Below, piece by piece: positions 46,740-58,046 of a stretch of DNA of 64,000 nt. The notes beneath the pieces were generated by a model. The model was not told the origin of the DNA. It saw only the letters and a list, made by a program, of their open reading frames with translations, and searched no databases. The DNA is from VXYL01 sp965199945 (GTDB lineage Bacteria > Pseudomonadota > Gammaproteobacteria > Pseudomonadales > Azotimanducaceae): positions 2,542,001 to 2,606,000 of the forward strand of contig OZ241354.1 of NCBI GenBank assembly GCA_965199945.1, written 5' to 3'. A program made the position numbers and the translations under genes. How positions within the stretch are numbered: the stretch's first letter is position 1; each line of letters starts with the position of its first letter.

Positions 46740-47028
46740 GTGAAGAAAGACAAGCAGAAGGTGCTCGACGAAGTCTGGGACGATGCCCGGGTGCGGAGCT
46801 TCCTCGGCAAGGAGCGGCCCAGCCAGTCCGGGACGCCATTGCCCGGGGATGCGGACTTCTACGTGCTGCGGCACGCCTACCAAGCGATGCGGGCGGAGGA
46901 TTTCGACCGCTTCTTGACCTTCTACGCTGACCAGGGGCGCGACGTGCGGGCGAAGGACGGGCGCGGGCGCACGCTTGCCGAGGCCATCGCGCACCACGCC
47001 AATGCCGAGCCGTTCGTCAAGCTCCTCG

Positions 47029-47039
<11 letters not shown>
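46740..47039 (+). CDS. PA4642-family protein
   Basis: A 99-residue protein starting VKKDKQKVLDEVWDDARV, followed by AYQAMRAEDFDRFLTFYADQGRDVRAKDGRGRTL. This matches the gammaproteobacterial PA4642 family, whose function is unknown. GTG 46740 is preferred because GAGG lies 5-9 bases upstream; GTG 46734 is the alternative. The stop overlaps the trxB start region by 11 bases, so the two are cotranscribed. This gene is part of the reason for placing the organism near the Gammaproteobacteria. Confidence 0.82.
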
Positions 47040-47982
<943 letters not shown>

Positions 47983-48025
47983 GCGTCACCGACGCGCCTT
48001 CCAAAACGCGACCTTCCAAGACAGC

Positions 48026-48904
48026 ATGAGTCGCCAGCGCCCAAGTTCGTGGACGATGCGGCGCGACGAGGCCAGCTCGGCGTTCCCGGATCCGAATCAA
48101 GCGCCCAAGGACGGCCCGCTGGCGCTTGGCGGCGACCTCTCGCCGGCGCGCCTGCTCGACGCCTATTCGCACGGCATCTTCCCGTGGTTCGAGAACGACG
48201 AACAGCCGATTCTGTGGTGGTCTCCCGATCCCCGCGCCGTGCTTGCGCCGGCCGAGCTGCGCGTCTCGAAGAGCCTCGCCAAGCAGCTGCGGTCGGGGCG
48301 CTACGACGTCACCGCGGACCGCGCCTTCGCCGACGTGGTGGCAGGCTGCGCAGTGCCGCGGCGGGCCGGCGACGGCACATGGATCACGCAGCGCATGCGG
48401 CGCGCCTACTGCGAGCTCCACCGCGCCGGCTACGCCCATTCGGTGGAAGCCTGGCGCGACGACGAGCTGGTCGGCGGCCTCTACGGGGTCTCCCTTGGCG
48501 GCATGTTCTTCGGCGAGTCGATGTTCAGCCGCGCCGCGGATGCCTCCAAGGTCGCCCTGGCGCATTTGGCGCGGCAGTTGGCGGACTGGAACTTCACGCT
48601 CATCGACTGCCAGATGCCCACCGACCACCTGCGCTCCCTCGGCGCCCGCGAAATGCCCCGCGCCGAGTTCCTGCTCCTGGTGGCGGCCAACAACCACGCC
48701 CCGACGCGCCGTGGCCTGTGGAACTTCGAGCGGCCGGCGAAGGGCGATAGTCGTTTCCAATACCGAAATGAGCCTGAACGGGTACCTGCCCGTGCGGATC
48801 GAAATGGGAAGTTGCCAGTCGAGACTGGACGATGGTTGCGCGGGTCAGCGCGCGGGTCAAGCAAGGGCGTCGCGTTGATCGCGTTCAGTCCGTCGCGGTC
48901 TTGA
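48026..48904 (+). CDS. aat: leucyl/phenylalanyl-tRNA-protein transferase with an IS-encoded tail
   Basis: The enzyme attaches Leu or Phe to proteins with N-terminal Arg or Lys, marking them for the ClpAP N-end rule pathway. Family motifs: LALGGDLSPARLLDAY, GIFPWFEND, WWSPDPRAVL, GTWITQRMRRAYCELH, GGLYGVSLGGMFFGESMF and DCQMPTDHLRSLGA. The normal family length is about 220-240 residues; here 292. The extra ~50 residues after AKGDS (from 48754) lie in the left end of an insertion sequence, which replaced the original C-terminus. The catalytic part is complete, so activity is likely. ATG 48026 is used; ATG 48056 is also possible. Confidence 0.9.
   Translation: MSRQRPSSWTMRRDEASSAFPDPNQAPKDGPLALGGDLSPARLLDAYSHGIFPWFENDEQPILWWSPDPRAVLAPAELRVSKSLAKQLRSGRYDVTADRAFADVVAGCAVPRRAGDGTWITQRMRRAYCELHRAGYAHSVEAWRDDELVGGLYGVSLGGMFFGESMFSRAADASKVALAHLARQLADWNFTLIDCQMPTDHLRSLGAREMPRAEFLLLVAANNHAPTRRGLWNFERPAKGDSRFQYRNEPERVPARADRNGKLPVETGRWLRGSARGSSKGVALIAFSPSRS
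48754..48781 (+). repeat. left inverted repeat of the insertion sequence
   Basis: TTTCCAATACCGAA followed by ATGAGCCTGAACGG. The 14-base core is a perfect inverted match to 50366-50379. The outer part matches imperfectly, with about one gap. Confidence 0.75.
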
Positions 48905-49059
48905 CGCGGGGTTGTCCACGCTTTGTCCACGGCTCCGTCCCTTGGCCGAACCGGAGCGGTGGGCAAAGGGTGGTCAACCCCGCCCGACGCCGCCTCGAAG
49001 GCCGCCCGGCCGTCTGGACCACTGGCGGCGCCGGCGGCCTGTCCGGCGTCGGCCTTCCG

Positions 49060-50307
49060 TCACGCCACGGCTGGCCAGGCGCGGCCGATGGCGGCGAACA
49101 GCCGCTCGACGCGGCGGTAGGCGGCGAGGTCGCTCTCGGCGTGGGCTTCTGCGTCGAGCGTCTCGAAGTCCACGCCGGGCTTGAGGAAGCGCGCCGCGTC
49201 GGGGAGGGACTTGAGCTTCTCGCAGGGCGTCGCCAGGTCGGCGTCGCGGTAGACCTTGCGCACCTTGCCGTCCTCGCCGACGGCCTCGGCGGCGAACTGG
49301 CACGGATGGTGGTAGTTCAGGCAGGGCGACAGCGTGCCGCTGGCGAACTCGTGGACGAGCGGCGCGAAGCGGGCGGGAATGTGGGCGTGGCCGAGGTGGC
49401 GGCGCACGACGCTGCCGTTCTTGCTCTCCACCAGCGCGTTGTCGTTGGAGCGGCGCGGGCGCGAGCGGGTGAACTCGATGCGCAGCTTCTCCAGCAGGGC
49501 GGCGACGCGGTGGTTGACGTACTCGGAGCCGTTGTCGGCGTGGAAGCCTTTGACCGCGAAGGGGAAAAGCCCCAGGAGCCCCTCCAGCACGGGGATCAGG
49601 AAGCGCTCCGAGATGGCCTCCACGGCGCCCACGAACTCGTACTGGGTGACCTCGTCCACCAGGTTGATCTCGTAGACGCCCTTGCGCCCGTCGAGGTCGC
49701 CCTGGTGTACCGAGTCCACCCTCGCGAACCCGGGCTGGCCGTCGGGCTGCGGCTTGCGGCGCTCGCCGATCGCCACCGCCGACGGCCTGGTGCGCGTCCG
49801 CGCGGTGCGCTGGCGCCGGTAGGTCTTCGACTTGCGCAGGTTGTACAGATGGCCGTTGGAGATGTACGCCAGGCGCTCGAAGCGGGCGTCGCCGAACACC
49901 TCGAACTCGCGCCGCATCACCGCCCGCGTGGCCGGCCCGGACAGCTGGCCGAGCAGCTCGTCCGCCTCCGCCAGCCGCCGCGCGTCCGCCGCCGTGTAGA
50001 CCCGCGCGAAGGGCTTCGACGGCGCCCCGCCGCGACGGTCCACGATCCGCCCGGTGGCCGCGTGCTGCCCGATCAGCCGCGCCACCTGCGCCCGCGACAG
50101 CCCCGTCGCCTTCATCAGATACCGCCGCAGCAGCCCCTTGTCGGCCTTGCCCAGCCGCCCGTAGTCGAAGCGCGCCAGCGTCCGCCTCGTGAACTCGTAC
50201 GTCGACTCCCGGTCCAGCCCCGCGAAGTCCACCGCCGCGCTGCCGGCCACGAACATCCGCACCTCGTCCAGGGTCGAGAGCCTTTCGGTTTCCAGTTTCA
50301 AGATCAT
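49060..50307 (-). CDS. DDE (rve) transposase of the insertion sequence
   Basis: The protein has 415 residues. An N-terminal helix-turn-helix region (GLSRAQVARLIGQHAATG, residues about 69-86) precedes the integrase catalytic core. The DDE triad is D198 in ARVDSVHQGD, D258 in GFHADNGSEYVN and E294 in ALVESKNG, giving the DD(35)E spacing of IS3/IS481-like retroviral-integrase enzymes. The gene is intact. The ATG at 50307 has GGAGG immediately adjacent, so the TTG at 50301, with proper spacing, may be the real start. Confidence 0.88.
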   Translation of the reverse strand: MILKLETERLSTLDEVRMFVAGSAAVDFAGLDRESTYEFTRRTLARFDYGRLGKADKGLLRRYLMKATGLSRAQVARLIGQHAATGRIVDRRGGAPSKPFARVYTAADARRLAEADELLGQLSGPATRAVMRREFEVFGDARFERLAYISNGHLYNLRKSKTYRRQRTARTRTRPSAVAIGERRKPQPDGQPGFARVDSVHQGDLDGRKGVYEINLVDEVTQYEFVGAVEAISERFLIPVLEGLLGLFPFAVKGFHADNGSEYVNHRVAALLEKLRIEFTRSRPRRSNDNALVESKNGSVVRRHLGHAHIPARFAPLVHEFASGTLSPCLNYHHPCQFAAEAVGEDGKVRKVYRDADLATPCEKLKSLPDAARFLKPGVDFETLDAEAHAESDLAAYRRVERLFAAIGRAWPAVA

Positions 50308-50330
50308 CCTCCGATGATCCCAATCCGGCC

Positions 50331-50360
50331 GCCTTCAGGCTCATGTCTCGTTGGATTGAC
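50331..50360 (-). repeat. duplicated right end of the insertion sequence, inner copy
   Basis: GCCTTCAGGCTCATGTCTCG followed by TTGGATTGAC. It repeats the outer right end (50366-50396) in direct orientation with only a few differences. It may be the end of an earlier element or an alternative transposase binding site. Confidence 0.7.
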
Positions 50361-50365
50361 GACCT

Positions 50366-50393
50366 CCGTTCAGGCTCATGTCTCATTGGACAA
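50366..50393 (-). repeat. right inverted repeat of the insertion sequence, outer copy
   Basis: CCGTTCAGGCTCAT followed by GTCTCATTGGACAA. The first 14 bases are the exact complement of the left repeat core at 48768-48781. Confidence 0.75.
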
Positions 50394-50460
50394 GACGCAT
50401 AGTTGCGGCAGGTGGCGGAATACTCTACGTTGCGTGCAGCGAGTGACTGGAGGTACCTGC

Positions 50461-50673
50461 ATGAAACGACCAGGCTCAGTTGAACGCGCCTGTCTTGCGG
50501 CCGCCTGCGGAGTGGTGGCGGTGTCGGCGTCGATTGGCTTTGATGATCCGATTGGGTTGTTTGTGGCCTACTTCGCCATTCTTGTCGGCGGGTGGGGCCT
50601 CGCGTTTTCCGTGAGACATTGGCTTGCCGACAAGAGGCAAAGGAAGACACAAACGGCACAAACGGCGTCCTAG
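50461..50673 (+). CDS. small two-segment membrane protein
   Basis: A 70-residue protein from ATG 50461, with GGAGGT 8 bases upstream, a strong ribosome binding site. Two hydrophobic segments (ACLAAACGVVAVSASIG and GLFVAYFAILVGGWGLAFS) are followed by a basic Lys/Arg/Gln/Thr tail. No family is recognised. It sits between the insertion sequence and glpK and converges on glpK. Confidence 0.6.
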   Translation: MKRPGSVERACLAAACGVVAVSASIGFDDPIGLFVAYFAILVGGWGLAFSVRHWLADKRQRKTQTAQTAS

Positions 50674-50697
50674 GAGCACCGCAAGTCGCTGGTTTTG

Positions 50698-52179
50698 CTA
50701 CAGTGCGCGTTGCAGCGCACTGCGCCACGCGGCCAAGCAGTCGTCGCGGGTCGATGGCGACATCTGCGGCGGGAACGTGCTCGGCGGCGTCTGCGCGCGC
50801 CATGCGCGCGCGGCATCCTCGACCGTGCCGTGCCAGCCGGCGCCCACTGCCGCCAGCAGCGCGGCGCCGACGGCGGTGGTCTCGGTATTCGCTGGCCTGC
50901 TCGCGGGCACGCCGGCGACATCGGCAAGGTATTGGCAGAACCAGTCGTTGACGGCCATGCCGCCGTCGATGCGCAGCTCGGTAGCGGCCACGCCGTCGTC
51001 GCGCAGGGCCGCGAGCAGATCGACGGTTTGCAGCGCGATGCTCTGCAGGGTGGCGGTGACGATCTCGTCGGGGCCGGTGCTCAGCGTCAAGCCCGTAACA
51101 AGGCCCCGCGCCTCGGGCCGCCAGTGCGGTGCGCCGAGGCCGGTGAAGGCCGGCACCACGACGACGCCGCCGGTGTCGCCGCCGGTGCGGCGGGCCGCGG
51201 CTTCGGTGTCCGCTGCCGACTCGATGAGGCCGAGTTTGTCGCGCAGCCACTTGATGGCGACGCCGGCGTTGAAGATGCTGCCTTCGAGGGCGTAGGTCGC
51301 GCGGCCGTCGATGCGGTAGCCGACCGTGGCGAGCAGCCGCGAGCGCGAATGGCGGCGCTCTGCGCCGGTGTTGGCGATCACGAAGCAGCCGCTGCCGTAG
51401 GTGCTCTTCGCCATGCCTGGCTCGAAGCACGCCTGGCCGATCAGCGCCGCCTGCTGATCGCCGGCCACGCCGCGGATGGGGATGGGTGCGCCGAACCACT
51501 CCGCGTCGGCGGTTCCGAAGTCGTCGATGCAGTCGCTCACGGTGGGCAGGAGCGCGGGCGGAATGTCGAAGTAGTCGAGCAGCCTTGGGCTCCATGCCTG
51601 GCTCTCGATGTCGAAAAGCTGGGTGCGCGAGGCGTTGGCGGCGTCCGTGACGTGGCGGCGGCCCTTGGTGAGACGCCAGATCAGGAAGCTGTCCACGGTG
51701 CCGAACTTGAGCCGACCGGCCGCTGCGTCGCGTCGCCGTTGGGGATCTCGAAGCAGCCATTCCAGCTTCGTGCTGCTGAAGTAGGGGTCGATCACGAGGC
51801 CGGTGATGTCGGCGATCTCGCCTTCCATGCCGTCGTTCTGGATGCGTTCGCAGCGCTCGGCGGTGCGCCGGTCCTGCCAGACGATGGCGTTGTCCACCGC
51901 GTCGCCGGTCTCGGCGTCCCACAGCACGGTGGTCTCGCGCTGATTGGTGATGCCGAGCGCGTCGATGCTCGCCGCCGAGACGCCGCTGCGGGCGATCGCC
52001 TGGCGGCCAGCGGCGAGGGTGGCCTCCCACAGCGCTTGCGCGTCCTGTTCGACCCAGCCGTCCTGGGGGAAGCGCTGATCGAGCGGCCGTTGCGCACTCG
52101 CCGCCGCCCGCCCGTCGGCGTCGAAGACGACGGCGCGGGAACTCGAGGTGCCCTGGTCGATGGCGAGCACATGGCGCAC
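50698..52179 (-). CDS. glpK: glycerol kinase
   Basis: The protein has 493 residues, as expected. It phosphorylates glycerol to glycerol-3-phosphate with ATP. FGGY-kinase motifs are AIDQGTSSSRAVVFD at the N-terminus, DSFLIWRLTKG, TGLGAPHW and ELRIDGGMAVNDWFCQY. Substrate-loop residues are NQRETTVLWD and WQDRRTAERC. No glpF or glpD is adjacent. It is divergent from nrdA across 489 bp. Confidence 0.95.
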   Translation of the reverse strand: MRHVLAIDQGTSSSRAVVFDADGRAAASAQRPLDQRFPQDGWVEQDAQALWEATLAAGRQAIARSGVSAASIDALGITNQRETTVLWDAETGDAVDNAIVWQDRRTAERCERIQNDGMEGEIADITGLVIDPYFSSTKLEWLLRDPQRRRDAAAGRLKFGTVDSFLIWRLTKGRRHVTDAANASRTQLFDIESQAWSPRLLDYFDIPPALLPTVSDCIDDFGTADAEWFGAPIPIRGVAGDQQAALIGQACFEPGMAKSTYGSGCFVIANTGAERRHSRSRLLATVGYRIDGRATYALEGSIFNAGVAIKWLRDKLGLIESAADTEAAARRTGGDTGGVVVVPAFTGLGAPHWRPEARGLVTGLTLSTGPDEIVTATLQSIALQTVDLLAALRDDGVAATELRIDGGMAVNDWFCQYLADVAGVPASRPANTETTAVGAALLAAVGAGWHGTVEDAARAWRAQTPPSTFPPQMSPSTRDDCLAAWRSALQRAL

Positions 52180-52668
52180 GGCAAGGCGTTCCTCGTGCCT
52201 GTTGGACGCCGCGAACGTAGCGCACCGCTCCTGCCGGACTCAAACGTGGAAGTGGCCGTGTCGGAAGAGCAAGCGGTAATTCACAACATATCAACAGCTT
52301 AACCACCGTTTCGGGAAACACTATATGTAGTGCCGCCGCCCACGCACATGTTGTCGAGAGGATGCTCAGGCGCTGTCCACAAGCTGTTCGCCATCTGGTT
52401 GTGCGGCAGATGTGCGTCGCCGAGGGGAAATCTTTGTTCATCTTGTCGCATCCGCTGCATATTGGGTGTAGAGTTGTGTTCGCCCCTAAGATGTTGGGGT
52501 GCGCTTTAGAGGCTAGGGAGGGCGTTCGGCACCCGCGGTGGCAGAAGTGCCCACGGTGCGCGAAGCAACGCTTCGGGAATGCCAAGCCCGATGCCTCGGT
52601 TGGCTGATTTCGAGCACACACTAGCTGTCGTGCTGGACAAAGATATAGTTTGGGGGGAAACTAGGCCC
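52180..52668. other. long intergenic region between glpK and nrdA
   Basis: This is 489 bp of non-coding DNA that should hold the divergent promoters of glpK and nrdA. It contains one good NrdR-box candidate (52318-52333). Near nrdA a TATAGT at about 52645 lies some 20 bases before the start codon, with a poor -35. A weak palindrome, ACACTAGCTGTCGTGC, is at 52618-52633. The short open frame at 52362-52607 shows no protein character. Confidence 0.6.
52318..52333. promoter_or_regulatory. candidate NrdR box upstream of nrdA
   Basis: ACACTATATGTAGTGC matches the NrdR consensus ACACWATATATWGTGT at 14 of 16 positions and is palindromic. NrdR represses ribonucleotide reductase genes, and this site lies about 335 bp before the nrdA start. 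NrdR sites normally come in pairs; the nearest possible second site (ACAACATATCAACAGC at 52283) is weak. Confidence 0.45.
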
Positions 52669-55602
<2,934 letters not shown>

Positions 55603-55622
55603 AGATGGCGGAGGTCGAGAGC

Positions 55623-56375
55623 ATGGACAAGAAAACGATTCAGCGCGAAGCAGCGAAGCTGCGTAGGGAGGTACTGAAGTACGTGAAGTCGCGCGCAACC
55701 CCAGTGCCAAAAACGCGAATACACTATCTGCATCCGAGGTATGCGTTCGAGATGCTTGGCGTAACTTATGAGGAATGCCCAGACTTGGACTTGGAACTGC
55801 GTGTCGTCGGCGAGCAAATGCGCTTCGGACGCAGCAGTGTGATTGTGGGGTGCCTAGACCGCCCAAACAAAACTGTTGCCACGTCTGAACGTTCGCCACC
55901 AGCCGAGAGGCGGTTTACTGCGGCGCATGAACTCGCCCACTGGGTACTGCACAAAGGCATGATCGAGCACAGAGATAGGCCTATTGTGCGAGTCGGCCCG
56001 AGGCCGAAACGAGAGCGTGAAGCGGACGAGTTTGCGGCAGCTTACTTGATGCCACGAAAGTGGGTAACGGAGGACTTGAGGGCGAGATTCGGCACACTGC
56101 CAGTCGATGTGGATGAGGACTTGGCGTGGTGGTTGGACCGAACAGACCCTGAACGGCTCTTGGACCGAAGCTATAGGGACGGATCGGTTGCGATCGCGTT
56201 GAACACCAGCACACCGAACGCAGAGGCTGACTACGAGCGAGCGAGGGCAATGGCAATCGCGGTCTGCACAAGTGTCGGGGCGGGACACTTTTGTTCCTTG
56301 GCGGACGAGTACGGCGTATCGGCAACGGCCATGGCTTTGCGTCTATTGGAGCTGGACTTAATCAAGCGGAACTAG
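55623..56375 (+). CDS. ImmA/IrrE-type metallopeptidase
   Basis: The protein has 250 residues. ATG 55623 is chosen because GGAGG lies 8 bases upstream; in-frame ATGs at 55593 and 55605 overlap or abut nrdA. The zinc motif is TAAHELAHWVLH (HExxH), followed by ADEFAAAYLMP, the downstream glutamate helix of the ImmA/IrrE family. A C-terminal HTH-like helix pair is visible (LADEYGVSATAMALRL). Members cleave repressors or control restriction and mobile-element genes. Codon use is clearly less GC-rich than in nrdA. It is followed by a methyltransferase and a restriction endonuclease, so it may regulate them (inference). Confidence 0.82.
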   Translation: MDKKTIQREAAKLRREVLKYVKSRATPVPKTRIHYLHPRYAFEMLGVTYEECPDLDLELRVVGEQMRFGRSSVIVGCLDRPNKTVATSERSPPAERRFTAAHELAHWVLHKGMIEHRDRPIVRVGPRPKREREADEFAAAYLMPRKWVTEDLRARFGTLPVDVDEDLAWWLDRTDPERLLDRSYRDGSVAIALNTSTPNAEADYERARAMAIAVCTSVGAGHFCSLADEYGVSATAMALRLLELDLIKRN

Positions 56376-56380
56376 CTGAG

Positions 56381-57394
56381 ATGACGAAAAACACCGTCCG
56401 ACGGCACCTGGCGAATGGCCACCATGCCGCTGGCTCCTGCATGGACCTCTGCACTTCGCAGGTTGAGAGCGGCCATAGCGGGGCTTTCAATCGCATCATC
56501 GCTGGCGACGCTAGGGATGAGTTGCCCACCCTGCCAACGGCGAGCATCGACTTGAGCTTCTGGTCGCCGCCTTACTACGTCGGCAAGTCCTACGAACGGC
56601 ATCTCTCGTTCGACGACTGGCGCGAACTGCTGCGGGGGGTGATCCAGTGCCACAGCCGGGTCGTCAAGCCCGGTGGGTTTCTGGCAGTCAACATCGGCGA
56701 CATCCTGTGCTTCCCTGACACTTCCATGCCGAAGTTCCAAGCCAACAACATGCGTCGCAAGACCAGTTCCGTCACACGGGAGCAGGTTCTGGCCGCACGG
56801 GAGGCCCACCCGCAGGCGAAGCGCCAGGAACTCGCTGCGCTCTTGGGGTGCAGCGAGCAGACCGTCCAGCGGCGCTTGGAGCACAACAACGTGCGCGGCG
56901 GCAAGCAGTCCGCCTCCACCAAGGTGCTGCTGACGGGCTGCATGGTCGCAGAGTGGGCCGAAGAGGCAGGCTTCTATCTTTACGACCAGCGCATCTGGCA
57001 CAAGGACCCGTGCTGGGCGAACAGCCGTTGGCACTCCAATTCCTACCGTGCGGTGGACGAGTTCGAGCATGTCTATGTCTTCTGGCGCCCCGGCATCACC
57101 CAGTACGACCGCCACCGGCTCACGCCAAGCGAGTGGGCGGAGTGGGGCTCGCGGGGCGTATGGAACATCCGGTCCATCGGCCGCAACGACCGCCACGAGG
57201 CCGAGTTCCCGGAGGAGCTCGCCAATCGCGTGATCCGCCTTTTCTCGCCCGTTGGCGGCGTCGTGCTCGACCCCTTCGTGGGCTCCGGCACCACAACGAA
57301 GGTGGCGAAACTGCTCGGCCGGCAATGGCTTGGCATTGACGTTGACGCGGAATACGCGCACATGGCGCAAGGGCGCACCGATGACGCTCGATGA
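56381..57394 (+). CDS. type II DNA methyltransferase, partner of SfiI-like enzyme
   Basis: The protein has 337 residues from ATG 56381, 5 bases after the peptidase stop. It is a beta-class amino-methyltransferase: the catalytic motif SPPYYVGKSYE (about residue 60) precedes the S-adenosylmethionine motif VLDPFVGSGTT near the C-terminus. Between them lies an HTH-like insert (TREQVLAAREAHPQAKRQEL ... GCSEQTVQRRLE), probably in the target-recognition region. The gene overlaps the following SfiI-like endonuclease by 14 bases. It should protect the host at the same site, probably by N4-cytosine methylation if SfiI is the model (inference). Confidence 0.88.
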   Translation: MTKNTVRRHLANGHHAAGSCMDLCTSQVESGHSGAFNRIIAGDARDELPTLPTASIDLSFWSPPYYVGKSYERHLSFDDWRELLRGVIQCHSRVVKPGGFLAVNIGDILCFPDTSMPKFQANNMRRKTSSVTREQVLAAREAHPQAKRQELAALLGCSEQTVQRRLEHNNVRGGKQSASTKVLLTGCMVAEWAEEAGFYLYDQRIWHKDPCWANSRWHSNSYRAVDEFEHVYVFWRPGITQYDRHRLTPSEWAEWGSRGVWNIRSIGRNDRHEAEFPEELANRVIRLFSPVGGVVLDPFVGSGTTTKVAKLLGRQWLGIDVDAEYAHMAQGRTDDAR

Positions 57395-58046
57395 ATTGGA
57401 GCGAGTGGAGCGAACCACCTTGGAGATGGTCGTGCAAGCGTTGACGGACTACGGACAACAGGCCAAGACGATCTTCCGGGAAGAGACCGACTTGCCGCAG
57501 GACATCGCCGAGGACGTGACTAGGGAAGCAGTTGAGGCAATGGGGATGCCAGGTCTCGGCCATCGGCTCTATGGGAAGGTGGACTTCAAGAAAGCGATCT
57601 ACGTGTTTCTACCAGCTGCCATGCCTGTGGCGCTGATGTTGGACGCGAAGGCGGAAAAGCCCAATGGAAACCGAACGGCCACCATTCAGATGTCCCAGAC
57701 CTCGATGCGTGTACGGATGCGGCGCGGCGGTGCGTTCGTTGACGAGCCCGGCCTGCTCGACCAGACGATCGCCCGTGGCGGAAAGGAGTTTCAAGTGGTG
57801 ACGGTGGTAGCCAAGTACGTCTACACGGAGCGCGGCAGCTCGCACAGATTGCAGCGCATCATCGTCGCTGCCATTCCGAATGGGCGTTTGCAGCAGCGCT
57901 ACAACCCGAGCGCCACCGACACGATCTGGCTCGCCGGACGCAACGCGCCGACACGAGGCGAGGACTTTCGGGTCAGACTGAGCTACGAACGGCTGCGTGG
58001 AAAAGCGGAATGGCGCGTTCGTGAAATACCGATTGAGGAGGAGTGA
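57381..58046 (+). CDS. SfiI-like type II restriction endonuclease
   Basis: A 221-residue protein from ATG 57381. It resembles SfiI along its length: an N-terminal DELERVERTTLEMVVQAL and YGQQAKTIF, the likely metal site LMLDAKAEK, a central VVTVVAKYVYTE strand, and C-terminal NGRLQQRYNPS and APTRGEDFRVRLSYERL. SfiI cuts GGCCNNNNNGGCC as a tetramer; the specificity here is inferred only. It is somewhat shorter than SfiI at the C-terminus. Its stop TGA overlaps the nrdB start (TGATG), and its last codons GAG-GAG-GAG provide the nrdB ribosome binding site. Confidence 0.78.
   Translation: MTLDELERVERTTLEMVVQALTDYGQQAKTIFREETDLPQDIAEDVTREAVEAMGMPGLGHRLYGKVDFKKAIYVFLPAAMPVALMLDAKAEKPNGNRTATIQMSQTSMRVRMRRGGAFVDEPGLLDQTIARGGKEFQVVTVVAKYVYTERGSSHRLQRIIVAAIPNGRLQQRYNPSATDTIWLAGRNAPTRGEDFRVRLSYERLRGKAEWRVREIPIEEE

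Larger units (their letters stand above)
48754..50393 (-). mobile_element. insertion sequence inserted at the 3' end of aat
   Basis: The element carries one DDE transposase gene and is bounded by inverted repeats containing a perfect ATGAGCCTGAACGG (48768-48781) and its complement (50366-50379). Outside this core both ends continue with TCCAAT-like sequence (TTTCCAAT on the left, ATTGGACAA on the right). A second copy of the right end lies just inside at 50331-50360, as a tandem repeat. I could not see a clean target-site duplication, so the exact borders are approximate. Confidence 0.8.

Noticed and set aside
48911..48935. Two TTGTCCACG sequences as DnaA boxes
   Set aside because: They match the consensus only in part and lie in the insertion sequence end; no origin-related gene is nearby.
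52362..52607. An 81-codon open frame in the glpK-nrdA gap
   Set aside because: No ribosome binding site and no protein-like composition. The region is better explained as leader and regulatory DNA.
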